Both the position numbers and the translations under genes were made by a program. Below are positions 1-10,600 of a stretch of 53,228 nt of DNA, piece after piece (the stretch's first letter is position 1; each line of letters begins with the position of its first letter). The notes under the pieces were generated by a model. The model saw nothing but the letters and a program-made list of their open reading frames with translations. It ran no database searches and had not been told where the DNA came from. The stretch covers positions 1-53,228 of the forward strand of contig JNEU01000661.1 in NCBI GenBank assembly GCA_000697475.1, given 5' to 3'. This DNA is from Lichtheimia corymbifera B2541 (Eukaryota; Mucoromycota; Mucoromycetes; Mucorales; Lichtheimiaceae).

Positions 1-3000
1 GGAGTCGATGAGTTGAAGGGATGGATTGCAGAGACCACGATAACGTCGGCTGGTCCAAGACTTAAGTTGAAAATGTGTATCCAAACAAGAAGTGAGTGGA
101 GTGGCATCAAAACGTGTTGGTGTGTGAACAGAGACCGAGTTCGGAGTGAGTGAAGAATACAAACGGGCAAAGAATGGATGGAATTGCAAATGGTGTTGAA
201 CAAAAGACTGGTGTAACGCTTTGGCAAGACATTTGTGTGATGTATGATGTGGTTGGTTGCGTTGCCATGACCGCCAGTGGATAAATCCTGTGGAAGGATT
301 TAGATAAAAAATGTCTTTGACAAGAAGACGACGATAGCCTGGACGATGAGGACGATGACCAGGAGTAGGATACCAAATGCAATTGATGGGAAGATGAAGA
401 ATGACCGACACATCCAGAGATAAAGAACCGACATCCAGTGACATAAGATCCATGGCCTTGAAAAGAATGGAGGTAATATCATTGCACACCTTGGAGGCAG
501 ACTTGCGACATGACGAGAATACCAGAGGAAACCGATGATCCAAGAGAGAAGGGTGATCATGTTGTATATGATGAGCCAGAGCCAAAGTGGTGGTGCTCCA
601 ATCATCAGAGGGATGGAAAAGAGGTTCCAGCCACCGCATTTGCATTGCCCCTTGTTGTTGTTCAGGATCCAATATACCCAAACCTCCATGATCCAATGGC
701 TGACAAAGCTTATTCAAGCTTATCCGAGGAAACATTTTGTGCATCAAGAAACCACTCATACAACCGCGAAGAGGCTGGAAGAAAGTCTTGATGGGTGCAC
801 CAACCAGACGAAGTGTATGCCATATTCGTGATAAGATCAAGGTGTTGAGAACCGTGGCTCTACCACGAACAGAGAGTTGACGGTGAGAGTACTGATGGCA
901 TTGAGACTTAACAGAAGAAAGCAACTTAGCCAGAAAATGATCCAATTGTGGTTTAGAGGAAGCCAAAGGATATCCAAGGTATTCCACTGCTGTCGCCCAA
1001 GTGCGATCGTGACAAGGGGGGAAGCCGGCTTGCTGTAATAAAGTATTCCATTCAACCTGTGGCCTACCACTGAGTGAGAGTGCCTGAGACTTGTGGGCAT
1101 TGAGTTTGGCATTCGAAGCAAGCTGGTAGTGACCAAGGTGATGTTGAAGGCGTGATAAATCAGAAGCAGAAGACAAAAAGATCATCACGTCATCGGCATA
1201 TGCAAGGCATTTGAGTGGCTGCATAGTTGGTAGAAGAGGATTACTGTCAAGAGCTGAATTCAATGAGACCCCTTCAAACGTGTTGTCATCCAAAATCGCT
1301 CGTAGCAATGGTTCAAGCGCAAGGTTGAAAAGAACGGGTGAAATTGGATCGCCTTGTCTTAGGCCGCGTTGTTGAGTAAAAGCCGTTGAAATGTGTCCAT
1401 TGATATTAATCCGGATGTTGGTAGAAAAGAAAAGTCGAGTGATAGCCGAAATGAATGTATCAGGGATACCAAAAGTATGGAGAACACGATGAAGATAATC
1501 CGGATGAATGCGATCATACGCCTTTTCCTGATCCAGCAGGAGGGCTATAGAAGAAGACGACTGGTGACCACGGGCTTGCTCCATCGCTAATTTTGCCAAC
1601 ATACCATTGTCGGCTATGAAGCGGTCTGGTAGAAATCCCGTTTGAAAAGGATTGATTAGAGAGTCTGCAGCTTGGACCAGACGCGCGTTCATAAGCCGTG
1701 TAAATATCTTTGCGTCCGTATTAATCAATGAGATGGGCCGCCAATTCCGGAGCGATTGCAAATCACCCTTTTTAGGTAAGAGCGTGACACAAGTATCTTG
1801 CCATGAAGCTGGATAAACACCTTCGTGAAGCGCCATGTTGAAAACCGAACAAGCGAGATCATGATAAGAAGGATGTTTAAATACCAGAAACCACGTGGAG
1901 TAAGGTAAGCCATCTGGACCAGGGCTACTACGTGTGGGTGCACGTTTGGCCCCTGATTGCAGATCTTCAATCGAAAATTCCGTCAACAAATCCGTTTGCC
2001 ATGTTGATGATAATGAAGGGAGAGAGCTAGAAGCGAGTAACTCATCCAAAGCATTGACATCGATAGGGGTGGGCGAATAAAGGTCCTGATAAAAAGTTGT
2101 GGCAGCATCGTGGAGGTCATTTATATCCGTGCACGTATTCCCAGTGGTAGGATGAAACAAGGAGGTGATCATGCGACTATTGTTCTCTTGAATAGCCGTG
2201 CGTTTCAAATAGCCAGCTGAGATTTCACCTTTCTCACGCCAACGTTGGCGAGCTTTCAAAGCTTGAATGTCAATACCTTCTTGCTGCAATATGCTGATTT
2301 GCCGTTCAACACGGGGAAGAAATTGAGCAAGGATATTAGGAGGCAATTGAGCACGGAGAAGTCGATTACGTTTGGACATCAGAGCCTTCAACTGATGCTG
2401 TCGCCAGTGAGTGCGTTTACGCCCAAACTGTTGCATGAAACGACGTAGAGCTGATTTCAAATGTTCCCAGCGTAATTGAGGTGTTTCAATGGTTGCAAGA
2501 GATGGCCAAAGGTCAGTAAGCATTAAAGCAAGCTCTTGACGAAACTCCGGGATCCTTGAAAAGGAAGGGTTGCCACGCCAATAGCCTTTACCAGTGTGGG
2601 AAGGGCTGAGTTGGATACGTGCTGATACAAGCGCATGATCTGTCCAATCCCGTGATACAAATTCAACCGATCCTTCATGAATGAAGCTATGAAAGGAGCG
2701 TGAGGCAAATATAAAGTCCAACGTATTATGATATGACGCACCGTGACGATAAGTAGGCGAAGCCAAATACGTGGATGTATCAGTGATACAATCAATGAAA
2801 TTGTGTTGGAGCTGAGCAATCCATTGAATAGGTGCAGATTCAGATGACAGGTGATGGTGCATGTTGAAGTTGAAATCCCCTGTGATGATTAGGCGGTCGC
2901 AATAGGCTGGAGCTGTGGAGTTGAAGATGGGTGAATCCAACAGTGTTGTAAAAAAGGATCTGCGGAGTGTTGCGCTGGAAGCTGGTGCATAAACGTTGAG

Positions 3001-3360
3001 GAGGTAAAATGGTGCAAATAAGTGGTCTCGAGATGAAACCTTGACGAAAATGAAACGTGAAGCGAAGTCGTGGTGGTTGGTGGATAAAGCGATTGGAATA
3101 TGTTGGAGAATGAGATCAGCGTCTAAGGCGACGAGACCACAGTGTTGAGTCCAATGAGATTGTTGAGATTGAAAAGACATGTCGAAAGAGGTGATAGTCG
3201 TTTGGTCGATAGCGTTGGTTTCTTGTAATGCAATAAGGTGAAGGTGTGATGGATGGTGTTTGAGAAAGCGAATAAGAGAATAGCGAGAAGATGGATTGGT
3301 GCGTTTGCGAAGACTGTTACAATTGAGAGAAGACAGATTCAGTATGTTATCTTTTAACAT
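1..3360 (-). CDS. LINE ORF2: APE endonuclease and reverse transcriptase, C-terminus off the window
   Basis: I checked the minus frame starting at ATG 3360 triplet by triplet down to base 1: it has no stop, giving at least 1,120 codons. The N-terminal third is an apurinic-like endonuclease: an LQET motif (3217-3231), GDFNF (2863-2880, the Asp-Asn metal and nucleotide site) and a terminal DHALVSA motif (about 2625-2646). The middle is a reverse transcriptase: a QGDPISPVLFN motif (about 1315-1362) and the catalytic YADD box (1189-1200). The C-terminal part continues beyond the edge, with a region rich in His and Trp. The role is target-primed reverse transcription: nicking the target and copying the element RNA. 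The start follows the ORF1 stop by only 6 nt, in the same frame, suggesting termination-reinitiation or readthrough. No decay is visible. Confidence 0.95.
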   Translation of the reverse strand, partial: MLKDNILNLSSLNCNSLRKRTNPSSRYSLIRFLKHHPSHLHLIALQETNAIDQTTITSFDMSFQSQQSHWTQHCGLVALDADLILQHIPIALSTNHHDFASRFIFVKVSSRDHLFAPFYLLNVYAPASSATLRRSFFTTLLDSPIFNSTAPAYCDRLIITGDFNFNMHHHLSSESAPIQWIAQLQHNFIDCITDTSTYLASPTYRHGASYHNTLDFIFASRSFHSFIHEGSVEFVSRDWTDHALVSARIQLSPSHTGKGYWRGNPSFSRIPEFRQELALMLTDLWPSLATIETPQLRWEHLKSALRRFMQQFGRKRTHWRQHQLKALMSKRNRLLRAQLPPNILAQFLPRVERQISILQQEGIDIQALKARQRWREKGEISAGYLKRTAIQENNSRMITSLFHPTTGNTCTDINDLHDAATTFYQDLYSPTPIDVNALDELLASSSLPSLSSTWQTDLLTEFSIEDLQSGAKRAPTRSSPGPDGLPYSTWFLVFKHPSYHDLACSVFNMALHEGVYPASWQDTCVTLLPKKGDLQSLRNWRPISLINTDAKIFTRLMNARLVQAADSLINPFQTGFLPDRFIADNGMLAKLAMEQARGHQSSSSIALLLDQEKAYDRIHPDYLHRVLHTFGIPDTFISAITRLFFSTNIRININGHISTAFTQQRGLRQGDPISPVLFNLALEPLLRAILDDNTFEGVSLNSALDSNPLLPTMQPLKCLAYADDVMIFLSSASDLSRLQHHLGHYQLASNAKLNAHKSQALSLSGRPQVEWNTLLQQAGFPPCHDRTWATAVEYLGYPLASSKPQLDHFLAKLLSSVKSQCHQYSHRQLSVRGRATVLNTLILSRIWHTLRLVGAPIKTFFQPLRGCMSGFLMHKMFPRISLNKLCQPLDHGGLGILDPEQQQGAMQMRWLEPLFHPSDDWSTTTLALAHHIQHDHPSLLDHRFPLVFSSCRKSASKVCNDITSILFKAMDLMSLDVGSLSLDVSVILHLPINCIWYPTPGHRPHRPGYRRLLVKDIFYLNPSTGFIHWRSWQRNQPHHTSHKCLAKALHQSFVQHHLQFHPFFARLYSSLTPNSVSVHTPTRFDATPLTSCLDTHFQLKSWTSRRYRGLCNPSLQLIDS

Positions 3361-4806
3361 AATAAATTATTGATACGTAAGATTGGGGTCCTGATGCAGC
3401 TCAGGACCCAAAGCGTTACCGTGTGTATTGTTCAATGATTGAGAATCCAAATGTGAGGTGGGCCATATGCCATGGATGTGTTCGATGATGTGTGGTGCAG
3501 TCTTTTGTAAGTATTGAATAAGTGCTCTCTGATCGTCAACAGGGAACCCAGCGACAATTTCGATGCAAATATCAGAGGCTTTCAGTTGGTTGTACCATTT
3601 GCGGGGTACGTTGATTGATGATTCAGTGGCGTTAAGAGGAGGATATTTAGTTCGAACGTCATCAAATGCGGCGATCACCTTGTCGTTTGCGGCCATTTCA
3701 GAGTCATCCATATCCATGCTATCAGTATCCATTTGGTCATCTTGCTGTTCGAGGTCCTCGTTGATCTCATCCTGATCCCAAGTAACTGTTTCCGTCTCAT
3801 GAGACACCTCCGATGGTGGTTCACGTGATTGGCTAGTGGACGCCACTGGTTCCTCAGATGATGGTGATCTATCATCCTCAATTGCAGTGGACGGAGTGGC
3901 GCGGGTTTTTCTCTTTTTGGGTGGGGTGGTGCCACGAACGGAGTTGGATCGAGTGGGGCATTCTGCTGCTATATGTCCCAAGGCGCCACAAGCATAACAG
4001 GTACGATGCTTTTTGGGATTGTCTGGGCAGTGTCGAACATGGTGACCTGGTTGATGGCAACGTGCGCAATGCAATTCCATTTCCTTCCAGGTAGCGTAAA
4101 AGAAATCGTTCGTGGTACACCAAGTGATAGTGTGAGACAAAGTCGGCCATGGGTTTGAATCGGGTGTAGGAGTACGATCCAAGACCGCAAAACCTTCACC
4201 CATGAACAAATGGGAATCCGTTTCGCGATAAATGCCGCAGTCTAGAACACGGCCAAAAGGTTGCAAGCTTGTTTTGAGGCCTTCCAGTAGAGAAGGAATA
4301 GGCATACGTGGAAGTGAAGTGAGACGCACACGGGTAATGTCTACATCAGATCCCATGGCACGACAAGGAAGAATACGCATACCATCCTCAAAATAAACTC
4401 CTTGTTTAAGAGCAATGTCAATTTCAGTAGCAGTGGCGAGAAAAAGCTCCACAAGCACCCTGGGGCCTGACTTATGGGTAGCAGCACCACAATTATTAGG
4501 ATAGGCTTTACTGAGAAGTGCCAAAACATCCTTTAGGCGTTCACCACGATTGCTAATGTCGAAGAAGATACTGGGTACAGAAGCTGGGGATCCACCAGAG
4601 CGAAAAACGTTGGTGTGAATAATACGTTCAGGGGTGCTGTCATTCGAAGCCGATTGCGTTTGTTTGGTTGTCACTTCAGTATGCATGAGAGATTGGCGGT
4701 TGCGACTCGCAACCCTTGCATAAGTCATTTTTAATGGCAAAGGTGTGGAGAGGGAGGTGCCTGTTGCCTTTTCAGGCGATTTGAGAAAATTCGCGGAAGA
4801 CATAGC
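1..4806 (-). mobile_element. Non-LTR (LINE-type) retrotransposon, two ORFs, 3' part beyond the window
   Basis: The element reads on the minus strand. ORF1 (Gag-like, two zinc knuckles) is followed by ORF2 (APE-type endonuclease plus reverse transcriptase). Both are open, so it may be a recent, possibly active insertion. Its 5' edge can be placed at about 4803-4809 by comparison with the empty repeat copy near 33425, where the sequence around agccaaactgaatcagg continues into a palindrome arm; here it continues into ORF1. There is therefore almost no 5' untranslated sequence, which means either a 5' truncation or an element whose leader is very short. The 3' end, tail and target-site duplication lie outside the window. 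The clade (Tad-like, I-like or other) cannot be fixed by eye. Confidence 0.93.
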
Positions 4807-4809
4807 CAA
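3367..4809 (-). CDS. LINE ORF1: Gag-like RNA-binding protein with two CCHC knuckles
   Basis: A 480-aa ORF. The central region (about residues 110-240) has the length and position of the RNA-binding part of LINE ORF1 proteins. It is followed by two retroviral-type zinc knuckles, CARCHQPGHHVRHC and CYACGALGHIAAEC, encoded around 3945-4070. A Ser/Thr-rich and acidic segment follows, with repeated Asp-Met-Asp residues. In this class ORF1 binds the element RNA and forms the ribonucleoprotein with ORF2. The first ATG (4809) overlaps the sequence shared with the repeat the element sits in, so the second ATG at 4803 may be the native start. The stop TAA (3369-3367) is followed in frame, after two codons, by the ORF2 ATG. 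Confidence 0.9.
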   Translation of the reverse strand: MAMSSANFLKSPEKATGTSLSTPLPLKMTYARVASRNRQSLMHTEVTTKQTQSASNDSTPERIIHTNVFRSGGSPASVPSIFFDISNRGERLKDVLALLSKAYPNNCGAATHKSGPRVLVELFLATATEIDIALKQGVYFEDGMRILPCRAMGSDVDITRVRLTSLPRMPIPSLLEGLKTSLQPFGRVLDCGIYRETDSHLFMGEGFAVLDRTPTPDSNPWPTLSHTITWCTTNDFFYATWKEMELHCARCHQPGHHVRHCPDNPKKHRTCYACGALGHIAAECPTRSNSVRGTTPPKKRKTRATPSTAIEDDRSPSSEEPVASTSQSREPPSEVSHETETVTWDQDEINEDLEQQDDQMDTDSMDMDDSEMAANDKVIAAFDDVRTKYPPLNATESSINVPRKWYNQLKASDICIEIVAGFPVDDQRALIQYLQKTAPHIIEHIHGIWPTSHLDSQSLNNTHGNALGPELHQDPNLTYQ

Positions 4810-4984
4810 ACTGAATCAGGTCGACCTCTTGGATTTTTTTTTTCGACGAGGCTGGTGGTGACATTGGGTGAATCTGAGAATGGCCACGACGATCGTGAAA
4901 CTTCTACACAGGGTGCGCTTCACCCCGACGAGCAACTTTGTTCGATTGAAGAGCCCGCGTTTCATTGTAAAGTTTAGAGATAAA

Positions 4985-5190
4985 TGCACCTTTATGTTTT
5001 TACTATGCTGTAAGCTTGATGCCATATGAAGAGTGGCGTTTGTTCATTGGGAAGTATCATGCAAATGAGCTGTGTTGCACAAAGAAGTCCGTCTGCACCT
5101 TCGGCTCTATCGGGGTCTACCTACTTGACAATGAACAAACACCACCTAACATATAGGATCACGCTTAAAGCATATGTAAAACATAAAGGT
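4985..5190. repeat. Interrupted palindrome in copy A
   Basis: A left arm with gtttgttcattg (about 5038-5050) is matched by a right arm with caatgaacaaac (about 5129-5141). The flanking blocks ctgtaagcttgatgccatat and atataggatcacgcttaaag are also roughly complementary. The same structure recurs in copy B (around 32590-32745 and 33110-33270). It could fold as a long hairpin in single-stranded DNA or RNA. The function is unknown. Confidence 0.6.
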
Positions 5191-6439
5191 GCCTGTTTCT
5201 CCAAATCTGCATAATGATGTGTAGAGGCTTTATGAGAACGATGTTGATCAGCATGACTGAGAGTACCTCCTGACCATATTTCGACGTCGCGATGGGCAAT
5301 ATCGGCGCGCACGGCGCGTACACCCTATTTATGTTACCATCCATTCGTCGTCTCTCCCACATTAAGGTTTTCATAATGAACTCTGGGGGTATTTATGGGT
5401 ACGAAATTGCTCAGCGTGGTCGAAAGGGTGTTGTGTGAAAGTTTCAGGTTCGAGGTGGGCAATCTCGGGGAGCAGGAGCGCCGACACTACTTTTCTCTAT
5501 ATTTGGGCTGGCCCGCATTCAAAATGTTCATAATGAACCGTGCGATTTTGGAGTTGATTAGCATGTGTGGGAGTACCTTCTGACCAAGTTTCAAGTGCGA
5601 GATGGGGATCCCAAGAAACTACATACTAATTGACTTTCATAAATCCGGCGCTTTCCCAATTTCCATTCGTTATAGTTAATCCTACATTATGCTCTGCCAT
5701 TCGAAATTTTCAAATGAAGCATGGGTTCTTTCATAATACAAAGTTGTTCAGCATGTCCTAGAGCATATTGTGTGCAAGTTGAGGTTCGAGACAGGCAATC
5801 ACAATATCATGCATTGATATCAGTGTATATGGATATGTCTGATTGCCTGACAGATTTAATTTCCACCTCTTCCACTCCCACTTTATTTCCCTCTTCTTCC
5901 CATTCTCAACCGTTGATGCACTCAAGTACAACTACAACCTGCGAACGATTGTGCTGCTTCGCCCCATCATGTCGATCTTGCAACTGCCTTGATCCGATTG
6001 ACTTTGACTGAATGGCAAGTCCATAGTGTGGACACTGCCTACTACAACACGCGTCTCTTGACACTATACACTCTCTTGCACGCTCCTTTACGGCAACCAA
6101 ACGTAACAGCATTCATTCCGGCAGTTGCTATTAGCAAGGTCTTACTCCATTACACTCAAACAGTGTCCACAGCTTTGTCACTCTACTACAACACACGCTC
6201 TTGCACACTCCTCTACCGCAGCTGTTGCTATCAGCGAAGCCCTTACTCCATTGTCTCAAGTTACTTGCAGCAACTTGCTTTGATACATACAAATTCCAGT
6301 GAATGGGCTTCCATATCAGCTAACGAACTCACTGCAATACAAGCAATCTTCACCTGGTTGAGCTACGATGGGAGACCAAGAATGCGATAGACCAACAGCC
6401 GGATGGAGAAGGGAGCATATCAGCAGCAATCACATGGCT

Positions 6440-6895
6440 ATCTTTAACCAACATATGGATTTGATGGGTGGATGGAATCAAGTTCAGTGATGAGGAATCC
6501 TGGAATGTTGCTTTGGTTACTTGGGGCATCGTCAGCAGGAACAATGGATCGTACCACGTGGATACGGCTGAGGACAATGATGGATTGGATGGGGTTGTCG
6601 AGTGGGCTTTTATCTCTGACGAAATGCGATTTGCCGACACGGATGGTATTGGAATGTTGGATCAAGTGACGCACAGCAACTAGTTTGAGATCATGGGTGA
6701 GGATGAAGACGCTTATGACATCAGCAACCAAGAATACAATGGCACAACGATACCCGCTGATTCTACATGGTCCACTGGTTGGGTTCTGGAATGAACGGGA
6801 GGATAGAAATTTGAAGGTCAGAAAGCGAGATTGGACCAGCTACATCATTGTATCGAGACGCTTTTGATGTTCATTTTGTCATATTACATTCGTTA
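6440..6895 (+). other. Conserved, weakly coding-like 3' segment of the repeat
   Basis: One frame (6468-6683) reads for 71 codons, with a segment DEESWNVALVTWGIVSRNN that is almost identical in copy B (minus strand, about 31050-31267). Copy B lacks one base in a G run (about 31122-31125 versus 6603-6606), so the frames diverge in the middle. Either this was a gene in the ancestral repeat or the nucleotide identity alone explains it. I do not recognise the translated product. It ends next to an AATAAA-like signal (6894-6900). Confidence 0.3.
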
Positions 6896-6905
6896 AATAA
6901 AACTT

Positions 6906-7690
6906 CCTTATGGATGGTGTCGACTGCATTATGTAACAGAAAGATGAAGTGCTGAGTGAAATGGCACGTAGTGGTTACACATACGCGTAATTGACACGTT
7001 GCTGCATAAATGGATGACGATTACCTAGGGAGTGCGTAAACAGCACACAATTATGAAATATCTATTACTATGACAATGGCAAAGAAAATGACAATGAATT
7101 TATACAGGGATATTTTGTATGTATGGTAGGCGAGTCAATCATGGATTGGTTGCACAAATCCAGGAACTGTCGATCTGCATTGATGTGCACGGACTTGATA
7201 GACGCCAATCCCGCCACATGAAAATAATGTATGCATAGCTTAATTAATTACAAGGAATGTATTCAGTGGTTTATAATTATTGACCCAAGTTTATAGGCTA
7301 TTGTTGAGGTGCATATTCACAACAGTAACTGTAGCAAGCGGGGTGGGGTGTTGTGCACAAATTGGGAACACTGAGAGGAACGGCAAAGAGTCCCTTCTTC
7401 TTCACTCCCACTTCACAATGCAAGGTAAGAGGTGTCTTCATTCCCAAGCTACAACGCATTAACGACTGCCATTTCCTTCATTGTGCAGCCTCAACCGGGT
7501 GAACAGGTGGTCAATGACAACTCTTTTCGGCTGCTGACATTCAACAACAAGTAGGGGCGCGATCTACCCATGACTCAAGCTTCCATTGCAACACAACATG
7601 TACGTTCAATCGCTGCAACTTCTTACTATTCAAGTTGGACATTGTGTACTAATGTTCACGTGTAGATTACTGTTCTCTCGTTTATACAAA
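6906..7690. other. No gene seen; AT-rich spacer between repeats
   Basis: No ORF with coding character, RNA gene or clear repeat was found. The last part grades into the degenerate array. Confidence 0.5.
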
Positions 7691-10600
7691 ATCTAATGGG
7701 GTGTCGTGTGTGTTCATTGCCCAAGCTGTCCACAACAAGAAGTCTTTACATTGCCGCCTTTGGGTATGTTGACAAGAAGACGCGTTTAGATTGGTTTTCC
7801 TTGTTATCTTACAATGCGCTCATGGTAGATTGAACATGTTGGATGATGGTACCTGTGGGAGCAGCAACAAGACATTGATATCAAAGCAAGAACACTGTAC
7901 GTTGTCTCAATGGTATGCATGGTGTTGACTCTACAGTGTACGACCACTTAATTAACGTACCTTACAGGGATTAGGAGCTGCACATACTGGATCGGATGAA
8001 TACCAGGCTATTTGCAGAAATAATGGTATTGGCAATACCTAGAGGTACAGTGCATCATTCTGGGGTTGGTTGGATGCAAGTGAACTTACCAAACGCTATA
8101 CAGTGGCAGAGCCTCTTTCGGCGATACTATTATTATCAAGCTGCACGTCAAGGATGTCACTGTACTGCACTTTCCAGGGGAGACGGACATGTTGTGCCCG
8201 GAGACAGTGTGACTCATGTTGCGACCTCAGGGATTTAAAAATGCATCCGCTGTGCGCACGGCCTCCATCGTTTTACGGCTATTGATCTCCTTGCCTTTAG
8301 AGAGAAGATGGGTATCTCTATTGATGCACAACATCGACGAATTCAGGAGAGTGCTGGTACTGTGACGTTTCTTGGCTGTGGACGTTTATTATTATTTTAC
8401 ATCCTGATGGCCTATTTGGTTCCAAGTCTGCGGGTGATGATTGCGTGTTCAGGTATGTATGACTCTCATGCTTTTTGGAGACCTTTGCTGAAACGCCTAC
8501 CATTATTCAGAGGTACCATTGCAGAGAGCTACTTGTCTTTTGGTGTCTTGGAGTTTACAAGATCAACTTTAATAAGTGAACCATGTCAGCCATAAGGAAG
8601 AAAAGCGTTTATGTCTTTTGGTGGCACTGATCTTCATTCCATTTCTGGTGGTTGGTTATCAAGCAACGGGCGATTTCTCTGAAGGCTGTCAGCCAATGCA
8701 CGTCTCTTATGAGTGGATTGTATCATTCAACAAGCAACAGCATCCATATCGTTGGTGTCATCTCAAGCGTAATCCATGGTCTGGTGCTTCTCTTTATCGG
8801 CAATTCGGTGGACAAGTTGTATATCTTTGGTGTCAGCAAGCTTTCCATCTCCTGGTGGTTCTGGTTATCGGCAATTCCTTTGATGCACGTATGTCATTCG
8901 ATGTATCTTATGGATGGATCATTTCAGCAACAAGCAACGCTAGTTAGCGTCGACATCTTTCGTGTTACCAAGGCAATCCATGGATCTCTCCAAGGTTGAC
9001 GCCAATCGTTTGATGGATATCCTGCTATGCACATATGGTACCGGTGGATCATGTCAGCTACAAGCAATACGCAGCAATGAGCAGCAGGGTCCATGACTTT
9101 AGTATCGGCAACATTTACTCGATTCTCTGGTGGTTCTCATTATTGGCCAATTGCTTTCAGCATTCTGCAGCACATGTCTCTTATGGGTGTCGCATAGCAA
9201 TAAGCAACAATGTTACGTGTGCTCTTGGTGTTATCAAGGTTTATCCATCGCTCAAGGCAGTTGTTGCCAAGTATAGCCCGCTTCCTTTGGAGGTTCATTG
9301 GTATGTATAGTATTGGATCTACAATGCAAGTGCTGTCAACTAACGAGCCTTACAATGGAATAGCAGCAGCATGATATGGTTGGCATGGAGATACGGTTTT
9401 ATTTGAAGGAAGGACGCTGTTGAGAATTACTACAGGGTAAGAGTACTGGTACCTTGGCATTGTGCCCTTTTCTTTATTATTATTGTTTCTGGCGGCGGGA
9501 ATTCTAGCGGATCACTGCACCCTGATTAAGAGATTCAAGTACGTATTATCCCAATGACTTTTGGAAACTTTGTGCTGACATGTGTTCTTTTCTATCGGGC
9601 TATCTCCTGGTGGTTCTGTTTATCGACAATTCCTGCGATGCGCGTCTGTCGTTAACGTCTCTTATGGATGGATCATGTCATCAACAAGCAATCAGGGCCC
9701 ATCTTGGCATCTTTTGTTTTACCAAGGTCATCTATGCATCTCTCAAAGGCTGTCGTCAATCCTTTAAGTCGTATCATGTTACGCATGTGTGTTATCAATT
9801 GATCATATCAACAACAAGCAAGACGCAGCAATGAGCAGCAGAGTCTATATCTTAGTGTCAACACCATTTACTCGATTATCTGGTGGTTCGCGTTATTGGC
9901 CAATTGCTTTCAAGAGCATTCTGCAGCGCATGTCTCTTATGGGTGTCGCATAGCAACAAGCAACGATGCTCATGTGTCTTTTTGGTGCTACCAAGCTTTA
10001 TCCTTTGCTCAAGGCATTCTTCGTCAAGCATCGCACCCTTCATTTGGAGATAGATCAGTATGTATATCATTGGTTCTGCAATACAAGTGCTATCAATTAA
10101 CGAGCTTTATGATAGAACAGCAGCACAATATAGATGGCAATCAGACGCGGTTCTTATTGAAGTAAGGGTACTACTGAAAAGTTCCAAAGAGTATACATTA
10201 TGCGATGTGTTGCATACAAATGCACTTACGATGGAAGGCGTGTAATGACAGGATCAAGAAGGCTTTCCTCGGTTATATCACTAGCACGACAAGGATGTTA
10301 TTGTACTGTGTGCTATCTTGGGGAGTTCTCGTACCAAGTTTACAAGTATCCTTTTGTGTGAATCTGCAACAACTTCTATTATCTGTCGGCGTCGTCAAGG
10401 TTTATTACGTCTGATTGTGGCTCTGGTTGTCGACATGTCTTTTGATGGATATCCAACTACGTTTGCCTGTTATCGGTGGATCATCTCAGCAACAATTACA
10501 AGAAGCAGCAATGAGCAATAGAGCCTATACCTTTAGTGCCAACAACTCTTACTCGATTCCCTGGTGGTTCTCATTATTGGCCAGATACTCTCATCATCAA

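Larger units (their letters stand above)
4806..6905 (+). repeat. 2-kb dispersed repeat, copy A (interrupted by the LINE)
   Basis: Bases 4806-6905 are closely similar, with small indels, to the reverse complement of about 30838-32935. Shared landmarks include gcgcacggcgcgtacaccct (near 5306 here; on the minus strand near 32445 in copy B) and a common end, gttaaataaa, followed by divergent sequence. The first part (4850-5820) is made of related monomers of roughly 150-180 bp. They share a core that begins near aaattgctcagcgtggtcga and runs through ttcaggttcgaggtgggcaa (5400-5465). Versions of it lie near 5240, 5400, 5555 and 5735 on this strand and near 4870-4945 on the other strand. The later part (5820-6905) is unique within the copy and ends with an AATAAA-like motif. 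I recognise no transposase, integrase or terminal structure. Confidence 0.85.

Noticed and set aside
107..2819. Five separate short minus-strand ORFs in the LINE region
   Set aside because: They lie in another frame. The real ORF2 frame (starts at multiples of 3) has no stop from 3360 to base 1.
5440..5470. tRNA-like B box (ggttcgag) in the repeat monomers
   Set aside because: There is no A box at the right distance and no cloverleaf; the motif is part of the monomer core.
5989..6390. 133-codon ORF in copy A
   Set aside because: The frame is not kept in copy B and the composition is unlike the neighbouring genes.
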